Shown: one piece after another, positions 10,449 to 21,269 of the stretch
How positions within the stretch are numbered: the stretch's first letter is position 1
Layout of the letters: each line of letters opens with the position of its first letter
Assembly: GCA_949752745.1 (NCBI GenBank)
Contig: OX457032.1
Location: forward strand, 11,419,543 to 11,483,542
Direction of reading: 5' to 3'
Length of the DNA stretch: 64,000 bases
DNA from: Protula sp. h YS-2021
Taxonomy: Eukaryota; Annelida; Polychaeta; Sabellida; Serpulidae
The notes under the pieces: generated by a model
The model's input: the letters and a program-made list of their open reading frames with translations, nothing else
Database searches by the model: none
What the model was told of the DNA's origin: nothing
Translations under genes and position numbers: made by a program

Positions 10449-12514
10449 TTACTCCTTTGCATACACAACCAGTTGGTACGGCTCAGCCGCAGACACGGCA
10501 TAAAGCTTGCCCCCTTGGTATAAAGCCCTGCGGGGTCGTTTAAGTTGCGGTTGAAGGTTGACAACGTGTCTTTGATTGGCGCTGTCAATCACTTGTAAAG
10601 GATGCCTGTAATTACTGGTAACAAGAATAGATTCTTCGTCATCGTACTGAGATATGTACAAGTCCGTAAATAAATCTTTAATGTCGTGTTTATAAAGAAT
10701 TTCTCCAGATAAAGATAATAACCAAAAGGCTTTATACGTATGATAACACGTTACGATTTGGTTGCTGTTGATGCACAGTGAGTTGTACCCATAATACGGA
10801 TGGGGAATGCTTATAACATTAATATTATCCCATGCGCCATTGTATTTATAAATGTATACGCTTGATGACGTGTATTCCCGCGCATAAAGCTTGTTCTCGT
10901 GGAATACTGCACTCGTGAAATCCCCTGTGTCAATCGTATCCAGTTCTTTGCCATCCAGAGTGGTGTGAAACAAACCATTTATGGAAGCAACAACGAGAGT
11001 GGGCATCTCTGCCACGTCCTTGACATAACCCCATTTATCGTCCATAAGTGTTGCCTGAAGCTCTAACTCTTTGTTAAATAGTTCAATCGTTCCATTCTTC
11101 TCACAGCTCCACAACTGTCCGCGAATCTCACGGACATTCCATGGTTCATTTGCGAGTGTGCATTGTTTTTCAATTTTAAATTCACTGTGGCATAAAGATG
11201 ACAGATTGTTTTCCTGCGACGCAAACACATAAACACACTTTCCGCCGTCACATATTTTTAACTTAGCCGCAGTTTGCACATTCCATGTTTTTCCTTGCAG
11301 CATCTCTACGGATACTTCGCTCATTGAGGTATCTGATACTTTAGGTATCAAGGTGGAAAGTTCCTTCACTTGTTCGAGTATTTGTTCTCCATTTATCGCT
11401 ATAGTTGCATTCTGTTCTTCAAGTATATTGCTTATTGCCTGCCACTGTGATTCAATGTCAGATAATTCTTTCTCAAGAGTTTCTTTCTGACCCTCCAGCT
11501 CACTCATTCGTCCACGAATGTAGTCAGCAATCTTAGCATTGAGCATGTCAAAGAACTCATTCACATCTTGTAGAATTTCGGCACGTAAGGCATTGGACGT
11601 TTCGATTGATTCCGATTGTTTCAGCACGAGTTGCTTCATTGTGCTTTGAAGCTTATCAATTAGATTCTTATATTCCTCGATATTGTTTCTCACTGGAATC
11701 GACTGTCTTTCAATTTTCTCCACAACCTCAGTGTTCTTCTTGGATATGTGCACAACAGTGTGGTGTCTGCAGATGGGTATCCTCAGGTGAGTTTTGAGAC
11801 AATCCCTGCACATCCAGCGCTCGCATTCCTCGCACCAGTGTGACGACGACTCGGCCGATGAACAAAGTCCACACCTTGTCACACCTGTGTGTCATCAACA
11901 GTGATACATTCAAGTAAACCCTAAATGATAAATTAATTTTTGATTTTGAAAAGCTTATAGGCTTGTTAAAATTATATTATGTTAGGATCACAGTTTACTT
12001 TCATTATAATGCTAATGCTGATGATGAGGATGAGGATGATGAGGAGGATGAGGATGATGATCATGATATGATGATAATGATGATGATAATGATAATGATA
12101 ATGAGGATGATGATAATGAGGATGATGAGGAAGAGGAGGATGAGGATGATGTTCATGATGAAGACGATCAGTGGAGTCCGTTCTTGAATCATATTGCTTA
12201 TTGCCTGCCACTGTGACTGTATATTGGAGAGATAAGAGGTTCAAGTTTCATATTTCTGTACCTGTACCTGTGTGTGATACCACTTCATTCTCCAGTTCCT
12301 TTTCTCGCAAAACATCAAGCAGCTGTTGTAACCTAAAATCCGATCTCACTTCAGCAAATTCATGAGAGCGTTTACAAAGTGGACATTTTATTCGCGATCC
12401 TTGTTTCAGCTGGGTCATGCAGCTTTGGCAGAACGTGTGATCACAGGGCAGGATTTTAGGATCTCGGAATTCTAAGCGACACACCGCACATTCTGTCATG
12501 TACTGCAGTGCCAT
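10449..12514 (-). CDS. TRIM-like RING/B-box/coiled-coil protein, two exons
   Basis: complement(join(10449..11884,12268..12514)), 560 residues. TRIM proteins are usually RING-type E3 ubiquitin ligases that dimerise through the coiled coil. The first exon carries a perfect C3HC4 RING (Cys9, Cys12, Cys24, His26, Cys29, Cys32, Cys44, Cys47). The second carries a B-box-like Cys/His cluster (Cys87, Cys90, His98, Cys100, Cys103, Cys108, Cys111, His115, His123/124) and a coiled coil at roughly 130-250. Its C-terminal third has recurring Trp and Tyr strands that suggest a beta-propeller; I recognise no SPRY or clear NHL motif there. The donor (CACAG/GTACAG, exon end 12268) and acceptor (ACACAG/GT, exon start 11884) are both phase 1 and restore the frame exactly. 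A second in-frame donor lies 6 bases further on (GTACAG repeated), so a two-residue splice variant is possible. The target is unknown; such TRIMs are often expanded in molluscs and other invertebrates. Confidence 0.88.
12005..12170. repeat. GAT/GAG-rich imperfect microsatellite inside the TRIM intron
   Basis: A purine-rich trinucleotide tract in the 383-bp intron. It creates acidic and His-rich frames on the two strands that are not part of the spliced product. Confidence 0.85.
12268..12514 (-). CDS. RING exon of the TRIM-like gene
   Basis: First coding exon, 82 codons plus one base. The ATG at 12512-12514 sits eight codons before the first zinc-binding Cys, the usual position for TRIM RINGs. 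The domain ends near Cys47, and the Leu-rich segment after it (QQLLDVLREKELENE) begins a linker helix. Confidence 0.88.
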
Positions 12515-13315
12515 GTTTCCTTCATTTTACATTTAACAGCTCCGTGACTTTTCTATGTTATATGCACTGTGGTGCCATGTTCTTGTTATGCTACACCTAT
12601 TGTAGAACCATGTGTCTTTTGTGTATTGTATTAAAAAGTATAATTTTCCTTTATAAGCTGTAGAACTGTTTTATGTCAAATGCACTGTGGCAATATATTT
12701 CTTAAATGCGCCATGATGATAAAAATAATAACAATAAAAGTGTACTATTTATTTAAATGCACTGTAATAAAACTGTGATATATTTGCACATAACCGCTGA
12801 GCGTAGCGCCTTAAATAGGAGTGACGGCACGGAGAATGCCATGAAGGAGTCGCTTAATAGAGCTATGACAAATCATTGAATCACTGCTTGTGATTTCAAG
12901 TCATTTCTATATATAGATTGCTCTCTATGACTTCATGTGCAACATTGTGTCATAATGTATGCAATCAGCTCCAAAAATAAAACTGCGAATCCCAATAAAG
13001 CTTTGAAGGAACATATTTATTAACGTGGAAATCTCTGTGGCATTGTTCACAAAACACACTTTATTATTGACGTCAGTCAGTTAACACAAGAATACAGGCC
13101 TGTTCCGCAAAGCACAGCATTGCTTGCTGCGATCGATGTATACTTCTTACTGGCGAACCGCCGTTATATTTCTACACAAAAACTAATTAAGCCCTATAAA
13201 TATGCATGACAACAAACTCTTAGGATAAACAAAGTATGATAATTAAGATCACAATACCAAGCGTTAAGAAGTCCTTCTATTGAATAAAATAAACTTTGTT
13301 TATTGTCGTTTAAAA
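12515..13315. other. AT-rich DNA upstream of the TRIM gene
   Basis: No gene is seen. Short variants of ATGCACTGTGG recur near 12560, 12680 and 12757. The TRIM promoter should lie at the left of this stretch (the gene runs leftwards), but I cannot identify a core promoter motif. Confidence 0.4.
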
Positions 13316-13620
13316 CGGTCGGGGGTATCCTTTATGGCAAGTGTCACTGCCCAAGTAAAACAGAAATACTTCCTGGCGGATGAGTGACGAACTTTTGGCA
13401 GCCTGGATTCTGGACAGTGAATACGCACGAGGCCCACCCCAGACATCTTGTCGCCATTTCGCCATGCCGCTGCATTGACCGGGTACCTAAACTCGAAGGG
13501 GTTGGTGCTATACATGGCACTCTTTTCCGCGCTTTCTTCATCAGTTGCAGCATGCCAGTTTACGGAACTGCAACACCAAGATTCATCGACCAAAAAATTC
13601 TGCCCACCTCCCTCCCCTTC
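13316..13620. repeat. Diverged dispersed repeat, partner at 37870-38155
   Basis: TTTATGGCA, CACTG, CCAA and TAA blocks, and near the end GACCAAAAAATTCTGCC, occur in the same order as in 37870-38155. The minus strand here keeps a 97-codon open frame (13300-13593) with a protein-like composition. The pair could be an old element or exon rather than a simple repeat. I do not recognise it. Confidence 0.4.
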
Positions 13621-13745
13621 CTGCCTATTCCATATATGCTCGTAAGTATGCCATGTTTTTGCATGCTTAGTCTGCTGCCCCCCCCCCCCCCCGTAGTAGC
13701 AGCCTTGCCCACCCCCTTCCCCATACTCTTCTTTGTCACATTAAT

Positions 13746-14432
13746 GGTATCCGCCCAAAATGACTCCGCCCAAAATGCCTCCAAAAACTGCAAGGGGGGA
13801 CAAAATGACTCCGCCCAAAATACCTCGAAATCTTATTTTTTCAAAGTGAAGGGAAGAATGGTTTATTTTAATAAATGAAAAAGACAACTCTTGTTAATTC
13901 ACATTTTATCAAAACTGATAATCAGAGTTCTTGTTTCTCCAAGTTCACTGGCGCATTTAGCTAATCAACTCAGTTAGCAATCACAGTGTCTCTAACTCAC
14001 TCACTCAGTGGCTCACTTTACTCATCACTTTTATTTCAAGCCGGCATTACACTGCTGCGGGATTAAGTGTGTCTACTCAAAACAGTTTCTGGCAGCTTTG
14101 TGGAAACAAAACCACGCTTATCAAAGTCCTCCGGAGTGGGATTAACATGCGTTTCAGGCCGGCAGTGCACTGCAGGGGGATTAAGTGCGTCTACTCAAAA
14201 CACCGTTACTGGCAGCTTTGCGGAAACGAAGCCACACCTCTCACACTCCCCGTGATCAGGATTAAGCCCGTCTACTCAAAACACATTTTCTGGCACTTTG
14301 CCAGAAATAGTTAAAAAAAATTCGAAATAATATTTCGGGGCATTTTGGGCGGAGTCATTTTGTCCCCCCTTGCAGTTTTTGGAGGCATTTTGGGCGGAGT
14401 CATTTTGGGCGGAGTCATTTTGTCCCGGATTC
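13746..14432. mobile_element. Foldback/MITE element, family B
   Basis: 687 bp. The left end (13746-13836) begins GGTATCCGCCCAAAATGAC. The right end (14329-14432), read inward, begins GAATCCGGGACAAAATGAC. Both arms are built from the unit ACAAAATGACTCCGCCC plus a CTCCAAAAACTGCAAGG block. The middle (about 14045-14320) has three tandem copies of a segment with GTCTACTCAAAACA and CTGGCAGCTTTG. The termini match those of families A, C and D (GGTA.CC at one end, GGATTC at the other). I could not find a target duplication. Confidence 0.75.
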
Positions 14433-14751
14433 GTTTGTTTATGTTGATGTTGTACTCTCGCCTCATCCCGCTCTTATCAAAGTTTAATGTATAAGTTACA
14501 TCCTTGTCAGCCCAATCCAGGCAGATTACGGGTAGGTGTTTCATTTAAACCTGTTGTAATTGCGTGTCGTAAGATTAAGATGTGTGTAAAGCATTAGCAT
14601 AGAGCATTATAGTAGTTCTAAGATTTGTTGTTTTGTTTCACCGACTGAGATAGAAAATTACTTCTGAGATAAACCATGAGCAGCTGCTAGGTTTGTTTTT
14701 TTTTCACTTTTCAATAAATACTGATACTGGATAACCTGTTTAAATTTTTTT

Positions 14752-14826
14752 TAAAAGGTCGGGGCGAAATGTCCACTTCTTCATTTGGGCAGGGGCGATA
14801 TGAGCGGGGGCGTAATGGGCGGACAA
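14752..14826. mobile_element. Orphan end of a related foldback element
   Basis: GGGGGCGTAATGGGCGGACAACC ends this GC-rich block, with looser repeats of GGGGCGAAATG-like units before it. Read from the right it begins GGTTGTCCGCCCATTACGC, like the right end of the 34087-34714 element. No matching left end is visible. Confidence 0.35.
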
Positions 14827-15914
14827 CCCTCCCTCCTACATAGCATTAATTGCGTAGAGGTTATATGTATGTCATGTTTTCTGTTTGTTCTGTAGCCTCC
14901 CTCCCCCCCCCCCCCCGCCTCCCCTCATTCTTTTTCATATCGTAGATATTGTGTGCAAGTTACTTCTTTATTATATAGTTTTGTTGGTGTTAGTCTTTTG
15001 CGTTATTGTACCTTTTGATATTGTTCAATCGAGACAAGAAGCAGCAGAAGATACGAATCCCTGAAAGTTTCCTGCATGGAGACATTTCCCCTTTTGACAT
15101 GCCCGGAGGTTTTCCCGCGTTTTCCGGAGAGTTCCCCCCTTTCATACTTCTTTCCATGCGACTGGAGCGATTCGTGCAGATGAAAGAATGATGTTAAAGT
15201 TTGCTAACCAGTTAAGTACAGTTTTTCTTGCAGCACACGGGGGATAGTTTTAAGCTGGATAATCTGTAATTCCCTGCATTCACTAACAAAGATTAACGTA
15301 TATTATTTAATGAACTCAGCAGCAGATCTTAGGTGTAACTGTAACAGCATTTCGTGCAGCAGACGGGGCATTGCTATAAGCTGGATAATCCCTGATCCAA
15401 ACTGGTATAGTAGTAGAGTGCTTGGTGCTGAATATTGAATAAAACTGATTCTTCATCAAAAAGTATTCACTTTGGAGATGTGAATTGATTAAAGATACGT
15501 GAAGGGAATGTAAATTAAATGGTCATTTAATTTGGATATGTCAAATGATTTAAGGGGTGTGGTACTCTGTGGTATTAACCGTTGAGAAGATGTCAGCTGA
15601 ATATTGTGTGTTAAAGCTCCCGTTGAATATGTGACTTTTACTTAATAATCCTCCCCTCTCAACCCAATTACTTTCTAAACAAAGGGAGATAATAAAGCTT
15701 AATCCCCCTCCTCTATCAACCCCACTCTGAGCAAACAAAGTTCGTTGCTGTTATCTTGTGAATGCCGTGCAACATCCCTTGAGCAATCCCATAATCCCCA
15801 AATGCGAACTGAAGTGTACTCATGTCACAGGTTACTGCAAACAGTAATGTAAGCGAAGGCGCGGGTGTGTAAATAAGACGGGGGAACCTAGCCTAGGTTT
15901 GCAAAACAGCACGC
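14827..15914. other. Unassigned intergenic DNA
   Basis: Contains a C14 run at 14903-14916. Two loosely similar segments with GCAG(C)A(C/G)ACGGGG and AAGCTGGATAATC lie near 15230 and 15358. No gene is recognised. Confidence 0.4.
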
Positions 15915-16837
15915 TGAAAGCCTCCGCTCAGTAGTAGGAAAAGAGGGGTTCTGGACCAGGAAGTGACGTCATCTGTCTGGACCGGAAGTGACGTCATAGG
16001 CGTAGTCATGGTAACGAAGTGCCGTAGTCATGGTAACGAAGCATAGCCATGGTAACGAAGTAACATAGCCATGGTAACGAAGTGACGTGATAGGCGTAAC
16101 CATGGTGATAATGACGTCATCAGTCACGTGACCAATGAAAAGCCAATGAAATCAATGAAGACAATGAAGCCCCGCCCATTTTCTGTCTATCACCTGTCAA
16201 TCATCGTGACGTCACACCCCTCATGTCTATTTTTAGACTGGGGAAATTTTACAACATTTTTTTTTGTAACTTTTTAAAAAGTAGATAAATTTTCTTATGT
16301 TCAACCGATTTGAATTGAAATTTCACCGTTTGATTCAGTTTTATATCTAGTTTTGACAAAGTAGTCACAGGCTATTTACACATGTGGCTGTATGCATATT
16401 TATAACATGCCGCCATTTTAATTTTGTAAAAAGTGAAAAAGTGGGATAACTTCCGCTATAGTTGACAGATTTGAATGAAAATTTCGCTGTTTGATTCAGT
16501 TTTATGTAAAGTTTTGTTATAAAGTGTTAAAGGTTATTTACACCGGTAACTGTATGCATAATGTGACATGCCGCCATTTTAATTTTGTAAAAAGTGAAAA
16601 GGTGAAATAATTTTGGCTATAGTTGGTCGATTTGAATGAAAATTTCACTGTTTGGTTCAGTTTTATATCTTGTTTTGCTATAAAGAGTCATGGACTATTT
16701 GCGCAGCTGGCTGTATGCATAATTTGACATGCGCCATTTTAACTTTGTAAAATGTGGAAAAGTGTGATAACTTTTGTTATAGTTGACCGATGTGAATGAA
16801 AATTTCACCATTGGATTCAGTTTGATGTCTTAGTTTA

Positions 16838-16929
16838 CAGTCGTTACAGAATATGAAGAACAAGGGCTTGAAGATGCGCGTGAAATAGCAAGTGATGACT
16901 TTCGACCCATTTATAAGCGTCGACTATAA
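16838..16929 (+). pseudogene. Possible captured terminal exon in the palindrome loop
   Basis: TAGTTTACAG reads as a splice acceptor. It is followed by a short open frame (VTEYEEQGLEDAREIASDDF, then RPIYKRRL and a stop at 16927-16929). AATAAA follows 48 bases later at 16977-16982. Acceptor, frame, stop and polyadenylation signal in that order suggest the last exon of a gene, either a host exon or the remnant of the element's own gene. Its family is not recognised. Confidence 0.45.
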
Positions 16930-16976
16930 TATTGTTATAGATTTAAGCTGTGTGTATTTATGTATTTAAGTGTATT

Positions 16977-16982
16977 AATAAA
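16977..16982 (+). terminator. Polyadenylation signal AATAAA in the palindrome loop
   Basis: A canonical hexamer about 50 bases after the stop of the loop frame, followed by a T-rich stretch at 16998-17010. Confidence 0.4.
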
Positions 16983-17049
16983 ACTATTCAACATATATCT
17001 TGTTTTTTTTCTGAACTGACTGTTATTGTTCCATCAATTGCTTGAACTA

Positions 17050-17222
17050 CAACATGTTGAACAACAACTTGTTAAACAACATGTTGAACAACATGTTAAA
17101 CAACATGTTGAACATGTTGAACATGTCCAACTTGTTCAACAACATGCTAAACATGTTGAATATGTTGAACAACAGCTTGTTGAACAATTGTTGTACAATC
17201 GCTAAACAACTTGCAGAACAAT
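17050..17222. repeat. Array of AACATGTT palindromes
   Basis: More than ten copies of AACATGTT, CAACTTGTT and close variants in 170 bp, spaced 8-12 bp apart. Each core is self-complementary. The array lies at the centre of the large palindrome, in the single-copy loop. Confidence 0.85.
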
Positions 17223-18529
17223 AATTTGACGTAATATGTTCCTAAAAAATAATTCAAACACATGTTTGAATGGTGGGCGGGCGCCAATCCAACAATCACC
17301 TATGCAAACTACTGTAAACTAAGACATCAAACTGAATCCAATGGTGAAACTTTTATTCAATTCAGTCATCCATAACAAAAGTTATCACACTTTTCCACTT
17401 TTTACAAAGTTAAAAAGGCGACATGTCAAATTATGCATACAGCCAGTACGCAAATAGTCCATGACTATTTATAACAAAACTAGATATAAAACTGAGCCAG
17501 ACCGTGAAATTTTCATTCAAATTGACCAACTATAGCCAAAGTTATTTCACTTGTTCACTTTTTACAAAATTAAAATGGCGACATGTCAAATTATGCATAC
17601 AGCTACCGATGTAAATAGCCTATAATCACTTTATAACAAACCTTTACATAAAACTCAATCAAACAGTGAAATTTTCATTCAAATCCGTCAACTATAGCGG
17701 AAGTTATCCCACTTTTTCACTTTTTACAAAATTAAAATGGCGGCATGTCACATTATGCATGCAGCCACCTGCGCAAATAGCCTATAACCACTTAATGTTA
17801 AAACTAGATATAAAACTGAATCAAACAGTGAAATTTTTATGCAAATCAACCAAGTATAACGAAAGTTATCTCAATTTTTCACTTTTTACAAAATTTAAAT
17901 GGTGACATGTCACAAATACGCATACATCCAGATGTGTAAATAGCCTGTGACTACTTTGTCAAAACTAGATATAAAACTGAATCAAACGGTGAAATTTCCA
18001 TTCAAATCGGTTGAACATAACAAAAATTATCTACTTTTTAAAAAGTTACCAAAAATAAATGTTGTAAAATTTCCCCAGTCTAAAAACAGATATGAGGGGT
18101 GTGACGTCACGATGATTGACAGGTGATAGACAGAAAGATGGCGGGGCTTCATTGTCTTCATTGATTTCATTGGCTTTTCATTGGTCACGTGACTGATGAC
18201 GTCATTATCACCATGGTTACGCCTATCACGTCACTTCGTTACCATGGCTATGTTACTTCGTTACCATGGCTATGCTTCGTTACCATAACTACGGCACTTC
18301 GTTACCATGACTACGCCTATGACGTCACTTCCGGTCCAGACAGATGACGTCACTTCCTGGTCCAGAACCTCTCTTATCCTACTACTCCGCTTTCGGCAAA
18401 AAATGCGGGAATCTCTCCTGGTGGTAGACCCTCCGCCCGGAAAACTCTCCGCCCACCGAAAATACAGTTTATCCAAAACGTTCCTACGTTTATTTGAGTT
18501 CAAATGTCAGTAGTTTGTTGAACAACTGA

Positions 18530-18705
18530 CATTGTGTCTTTTTACTGGTCCGTCATTGTGTCTTTTTACTGTCCGTCATTGCGCCTTTTTACTGGTTCGT
18601 CATTGTGCCTTTTTACTGGTCCGTCATTGCGTCTTTTTACTGGTCCGTCATTGTGTCTTTCTACTGGTCCGTCATTGTATCTTTTTACTGGTTCCTCATT
18701 TTGTT
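18530..18705. repeat. 22-bp minisatellite
   Basis: About 7.5 copies of a unit like GTCTTTTTACTGGTCCGTCA with single substitutions, directly beside the giant palindrome. Confidence 0.92.
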
Positions 18706-19190
18706 TTTGCTACTCTTCTGACCATATAAGGACCACCAAATTTTGCACAATTTTTTTTCGTTCTGAAGTTGTGCACCTCACGTTGTGTTTTCGGCTTTGT
18801 TTTCATTTTCAAGATCAAAACAAGAAGCAAAAAAGAAAAAAAATCACCAAAACCCAGTCTTACGGTTGCAGCAGGACTTGCACAACCCTCGCGCATGTTC
18901 ACACAGCCGCACTGTGCATGACATAAATGATGTGTGCTATATTTGCCTATGCCAAATACGCTGAGCAGTGACATGACTGTGTTAGTGCTATTAGAAGGAC
19001 GCAAAATGTGGACATGAATGAAAGTCTTACCTGGTCATTTTAAATACACTGAATATTCATTTAAATCACCAGCTTCAGAATCTGAACAAAAAACATTGGC
19101 TTCCCTGCAAAGAACAAGCACACCAAAATCAGACTGAATAGTTTTAGAACTATTCTTCTCGAAAGAAGAAAATGATTTCAAAAAATATTT
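18706..19190. other. Unassigned intergenic DNA
   Basis: No gene or strong repeat is recognised. Confidence 0.4.
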
Positions 19191-19194
19191 TTTT

Positions 19195-19236
19195 GGCTAA
19201 GTGTTTAATATTTCACCTTTGAGAAATAGGTTCTCG
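19195..19236 (+). mobile_element. Helitron-like 3' end fragment
   Basis: AGTGTTTAATATTTC, a weak hairpin and TTCTCG/TT match the 3' end at 28648-28685 (CTCG instead of CTAG). Only the terminus is preserved. Confidence 0.4.
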
Positions 19237-20029
19237 TTAATAAATGAAATGAGCTGCGGCAGAGTTTTTGCGACACGAAAGGCCCGTGGTCCAAGCCCCA
19301 CCGAGGACCAACATTCTCAGTGTCTCAGTTGCCAGGTTTGTGGCTGTATTTTCAGTTCTGCCTCCTCCAGGGGCAATCGAACTACTAAGTTTATCTGTAA
19401 CATTAATTTATATGTTAGTTCTAAACATTTTACTTCGTAAAAGTTCCAGATTTGCTTATTTCGATTTTTATACGGGTTTTTCGTGGAACTCTGTACATAT
19501 CACACAATCCAAAACAATATTTTACTCCTAGTGGTTCGACCAGTTCCGGCGTGGATTTCGGCGAATCAGGATCGCTGGTACCCTGGTACCAAGGCTCATT
19601 CTCGTTTTGCGTGCTTCACCAAGCACCGTTTTTATTCAAGAACAAATTTTTCTTGCTGTCGTCAGCTAAAATGTGTTTAGCTCCATTTTAATCTTTATTC
19701 TTTGGATAATATGTTTGTTTATCTGGGACGATTGTGAGCATAAGTGACTCACCCTGCTTGGAGATGTCACTGGGGTTTTCCTTTCCCCGATAAGTGTTAC
19801 TCTTGGGTTCTCCACTGTTTAACTGGTATGGGATGCGCTGGCTGACGACTCACTGAGGAGGAGCACAGGTCATTTCAGATTGCCGATGTCTGTCCTGATC
19901 TCAGGAACCTTGAATTAGCGACGTAGCATGGTGCCTCCTAGCAGTCATGTACCAACGGTTACTTAGCATGCTTTTTGTCATCCTCGGTACTTGGGACTGA
20001 GCACACGCCACTTAGAAAGACATTGTCCG

Positions 20030-20110
20030 ACCAAAGAAGTCGAAGAAGCCTAAGCCAACAACGACTTCGGAAAGAGTGACAGAGTTGGATCTGCCGGCGA
20101 GTGGTGAACG
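20030..20110 (+). pseudogene. DIRS gag remnant
   Basis: One frame reads KKSKKPKPTTTSERVTELDL, then PASGERAL. The gag fragment of the intact element has a run of the same order (KKSKSKGRAFSETVAELDIP, then EGQERDRL). The agreement over about 30 residues supports a common origin. Stops and frameshifts surround it. Confidence 0.6.
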
Positions 20111-20794
20111 GGCCCTTCATTGATAACGCCTGGGCTATGGTGCACCAAGAGGAGAGTTCTTCTTGCTATACATCTGACCATGGAGGACGTCAAGGTGACG
20201 CATACGGAGTCTAGAGGGTGCTTCACGAGCCATGTGGAGGAGTTTGGTATCCTTCCAGGGCCAGACCTGTCTCCTTGACATGTTTTAAACGCGCCGGTCC
20301 TATCACAAAGAGACTGCCTGGATCTGCCATCGTGTTTGGTTATGCAGGCATAACTCCACAGGCAGGTTTAGGAATTGCAAAGACCCACCTCGTAAAGGAA
20401 GATAAGCCAAGACGCAAACACACAGCTTCAGCCACGGTTTTATGCCCACCGGACGAGCAACCTCTGCTATCAATCTCCATGACCTTGAGTGTGTCTATCC
20501 CACTCTCCAAGTCCAGTTGTTCCCCGCGAGGACCGAGACGAAGCGTGCGTGTAAGACCATAGGACTTAGTGAGAGTGGGTCCTCTGGGCTACCCCACTGG
20601 GTACGGTCTCGTTAAGGCAACGAGTGGAAGATGAGGAGCTCGCATCCCTACGCATATCGATCCTTTTCTCAATACCGAGAGACAGAAAGAGGGCTATTTA
20701 CACGCCAACTAGCGGCCCACTTGCAGAAATTGCCTCCAGAAACAGTCAAGTAGTACATGCGGAGTGGTGTTTGTAAATCCGTCACATTAGCTAG

Positions 20795-21103
20795 ATGGCG
20801 GATCGATCTCCGTGGGTGATTCCAACGCTAGAACTGTTTGTGAACGCGTTCACGACAGGCCTCGCCATGCATAGACCCCAGCCTTTTGCTATCGACGCAC
20901 TAATATGCGCTTGGCAAGGGAACAAAGTACTACATATATGCATTTCCCTCGCAGCCAATTCTGCCAAGAGTAATTTAGAGGATTCTAGCTCTCAAGCCCC
21001 AACTTTGCTCTTGCTGACTCCTGGTGCTCTGTTCTTTCCTCAGGAGAGTGGAGGCTGTGTATGTTTGCATTTGGTCATCCTCCCGTACATACTCATCGGC
21101 TAG
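20795..21103 (+). pseudogene. DIRS-type RNase H C-terminal remnant
   Basis: The frame contains PTLELFVNAF, then QPFAIDALICAWQ. In DIRS and Ngaro pol proteins the region after the RNase H active site has the pattern P.LDLFA, then ADAL...W, then a hydrophobic segment. The match to that family pattern is by memory of the motif order, not by search. The intact element in this window has lost just this segment, so this relic keeps a part its relative lacks. Confidence 0.5.
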
Positions 21104-21269
21104 ACTCGTTTGGCCCCTGGAGTCGGTCTGTCAAGGATTAAGTACAAAGCTCTGCCTTGGACATTCAGTGATTATTCGGTTGGTTAACTGATGAACGCGT
21201 TGTATTGCGCTCATCGGCCTTGTGTAAATGTCTCATATCATTGGCAATACTTCATGTAGTATTATTTCA

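Larger units (their letters stand above)
15915..18400. mobile_element. Giant palindromic foldback element
   Basis: The arms 15915-16840 and 17311-18400 are inverted copies of each other around a loop of about 470 bp. Each outer arm has five copies of a roughly 21-bp unit with CATGGTAACGAAGT and several TGACGTCA palindromes. Each inner arm has four copies of a roughly 170-bp unit (AAATTTCACTGTTTGATTCA, then CTGTATGCATAAT, then GCCATTTTAATTTTGTAAA). The arms are about 90 per cent alike by eye, with short indels. The loop carries its own features, listed separately. No transposase is seen. The layout resembles Drosophila foldback and sea-urchin TU elements, where long inverted ends contain short direct repeats. 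Confidence 0.88.

Noticed and set aside
11972..12244. His-rich or Asp/Glu-rich protein in the TRIM region
   Set aside because: Lies in the intron defined by matching phase-1 splice sites; composition comes from the GAT repeat.
13746..14432. Target duplication for foldback family B
   Set aside because: Bases outside both ends were compared at several offsets and do not match.
20218..20562. 114-codon frame as a host gene
   Set aside because: Lies within the decayed DIRS copy and has no independent domain.
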